NCBI GenBank assembly: GCA_000433515.1
Contig: FR891125.1
Coordinates: 1-6,397 of the forward strand
Origin: Candidatus Colimorpha enterica
GTDB lineage: Bacteria > Bacillota > Clostridia > Oscillospirales > CAG-272
Reading direction: 5' to 3'
DNA: 6,397 nucleotides
Positions 5,432 to 6,397 of the stretch are shown piece after piece. A program made the translations under genes and the position numbers. The notes beneath the pieces were generated by a model. The model did not search any database. It saw nothing but the letters and a program-made list of their open reading frames with translations, and was not told the origin of the DNA. Position 1 is the first letter of the stretch; every line of letters starts with the position of its first letter.

Positions 5432-6262
5432 ATGAGTTCAGCAGATACAGCCTTTATAAATACCTGCCGCAATATTCTTGAAAACGGCACTCTTGTCACC
5501 GATCCGAAGGTGCGTCCGCACTGGCAGGACGGGACACCCGCTTACACCAAGAAGCTGTTCGGGGTGGTGAACCGCTACGAGCTTTCGGAGGGATTCCCGC
5601 TCATCACCCTCCGCCCGATAAGCCTCCGCCTTGCGGTCGACGAGATCCTATGGATCTGGCAGAAGAAATCGAACAACATTCACGATCTGAACAGCCACAT
5701 CTGGGACTCGTGGGCTGACGAAAACGGCTCCATAGGAAAGGCATACGGCTATCAGATGGGCGTGAAGCACAAGTATAAGGAGGGAGAGTTCGACATGGTG
5801 GACCGCGTGCTGTTCGACCTGAAGAACAACCCCTGCTCGCGCAGGATAATGACGAATCTGTACAATTTTGCCGACCTTCACGAAATGGCGCTCTACCCCT
5901 GCGCGTACAGCATGACCTTCAATGTGACCGGCGACCGGCTTGACGCGATACTGAATCAGCGGTCGCAGGATATGCTGGCGGCAAACGCATGGAACGTTGC
6001 GCAGTATGCGGCGCTTGTCATGATGTTCGCGCAGGTCTCCGGGCTGAAGCCGGGAACGCTGATGCACGTCATCGCAGACGCGCATATCTACGACAGGCAC
6101 ATTCCGATCGTCGAGGAGCTGATCTCCCGCGCGCCCTGTGCCGATCCGATAGTGACGCTTGACCCGACGGTTGACGATTTCTATAAGTTCACTCCGGACA
6201 GCTTCAGAATCGAAAGATATGAGCACGGAGAGAAGATCGGACGATTTGAAGTGGCGGTCTGA
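5432..6262 (+). CDS. thyA: Thymidylate synthase
   Basis: A 276-residue ThyA-family thymidylate synthase: dUMP plus methylenetetrahydrofolate gives dTMP and dihydrofolate, the only de novo route to thymidylate when ThyX is absent. Seen: the arginine pair in PCSRRIM (137-138) for phosphate binding, catalytic Cys157 in ALYPCAYSMTF, QRSQDM at 176-181, Asn188 in AWNVAQYAAL, and His218/Tyr220 in IADAHIYDRH. The protein ends in Val, as ThyA enzymes do. It is a divergent form: YGYQMG replaces the common YGKQWR, AWN replaces PFN, and DRH replaces the usual NH. ATG at 5432 is chosen because AAGGAG (5417-5422) lies nine bases before it; the in-frame GTG at 5399 overlaps the -10/+1 region and has no ribosome site. 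ThyA makes dihydrofolate, so a folA gene often follows, but the window ends first. Confidence 0.94.
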   Translation: MSSADTAFINTCRNILENGTLVTDPKVRPHWQDGTPAYTKKLFGVVNRYELSEGFPLITLRPISLRLAVDEILWIWQKKSNNIHDLNSHIWDSWADENGSIGKAYGYQMGVKHKYKEGEFDMVDRVLFDLKNNPCSRRIMTNLYNFADLHEMALYPCAYSMTFNVTGDRLDAILNQRSQDMLAANAWNVAQYAALVMMFAQVSGLKPGTLMHVIADAHIYDRHIPIVEELISRAPCADPIVTLDPTVDDFYKFTPDSFRIERYEHGEKIGRFEVAV

Positions 6263-6289
6263 GGGCTTCGCCGGGGCGGGCGTTGCTTG

Positions 6290-6397
6290 TGGGATTTTGT
6301 TTTGTGACAGAGATTTTCCGACTGCGTCAGAGCCTCTCCTTGGCTTCCCCTCGGAGGGCTGCGAAGCAGGGGCTTGGTAGTGAATTGACCTCCGGGG
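6290..6397. repeat. Possible dispersed clostridial intergenic repeat (partial)
   Basis: The DNA after thyA includes ttttccgactgcgtcagagcc and agcctctccttggcttcccc (about 6313-6350), wording I associate with repeats scattered between genes in many clostridial genomes. It contains the short palindrome CCCTCGGAGGG (6348-6358). No start with a ribosome site and no good terminator for thyA is seen. It runs off the window. The repeat call rests on memory, not on a second copy in this window. Confidence 0.35.

Noticed and set aside
5648..6226. 192-codon open frame on the minus strand
   Set aside because: Antisense to thyA, whose motifs are conserved throughout; His- and Arg-rich shadow translation.
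1..6397. CRISPR array, tRNA, rRNA, transposon or phage genes
   Set aside because: I saw no regularly spaced repeats, cloverleaf, rRNA-like sequence, transposase motif or phage gene on either strand.

Overview
The window looks like chromosomal DNA of an anaerobic Gram-positive bacterium, most likely a gut-type clostridium (Oscillospiraceae/Ruminococcaceae-like). The grounds are strong AGGAGG-type ribosome sites, sigma-A promoters with 17-bp spacers, GC-rich coding DNA set against AT-rich promoters, an HrcA/CIRCE operator, and a clostridial-looking intergenic repeat at the right end. The lineage is inferred; there is no rRNA or phylogenetic marker here.

Left part (1-3404) is a sugar or sugar-acid utilisation locus. 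A GntR/FCD regulator (plus strand, 2721-3404) faces away from a minus-strand operon that starts with an intact HpcH/HpaI aldolase (1635-2408). The operon continues with the N-terminal half of a lipoprotein sugar-binding protein (820-1467) and ends with the C-terminal three quarters of a DUF4432 aldose-epimerase-like protein (80 to about 847). These last two are both truncated and joined out of frame near 839-848. The end of the binding protein, the start of DUF4432 and presumably the genes between them (transporter permeases would be expected) are gone. This is either a real deletion scar or an assembly chimera. The binding protein also lacks a usable start codon. The 312-bp gap between regulator and aldolase holds two clear back-to-back promoters and several inverted repeats that are candidate operators.

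Middle (3405-4325): a strong hairpin with U-tracts ends the convergent gntR and hsp20 genes. hsp20 (minus, 3491-3922) has a long leader and a near-perfect CIRCE element (4073-4099), so HrcA control is likely. The 403-bp gap 3923-4325 holds hsp20 leader hairpins, possible hsp20 promoters, CIRCE, one more inverted repeat, and the promoter of the next plus-strand gene. I see no gene in it.

Right part (4326-6397): an unrecognised eight-helix membrane protein with its own promoter, then an intact thymidylate synthase gene with its own promoter. The final 135 bp are non-coding and resemble a dispersed clostridial repeat. The first 79 bp are AT-rich with nothing I can support.

I see no CRISPR array, tRNA, rRNA, transposase or phage gene, and no clear new defence or mobile system. 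The points most worth checking are the broken operon junction, CIRCE control of hsp20, and the operator-like repeats between gntR and the aldolase.
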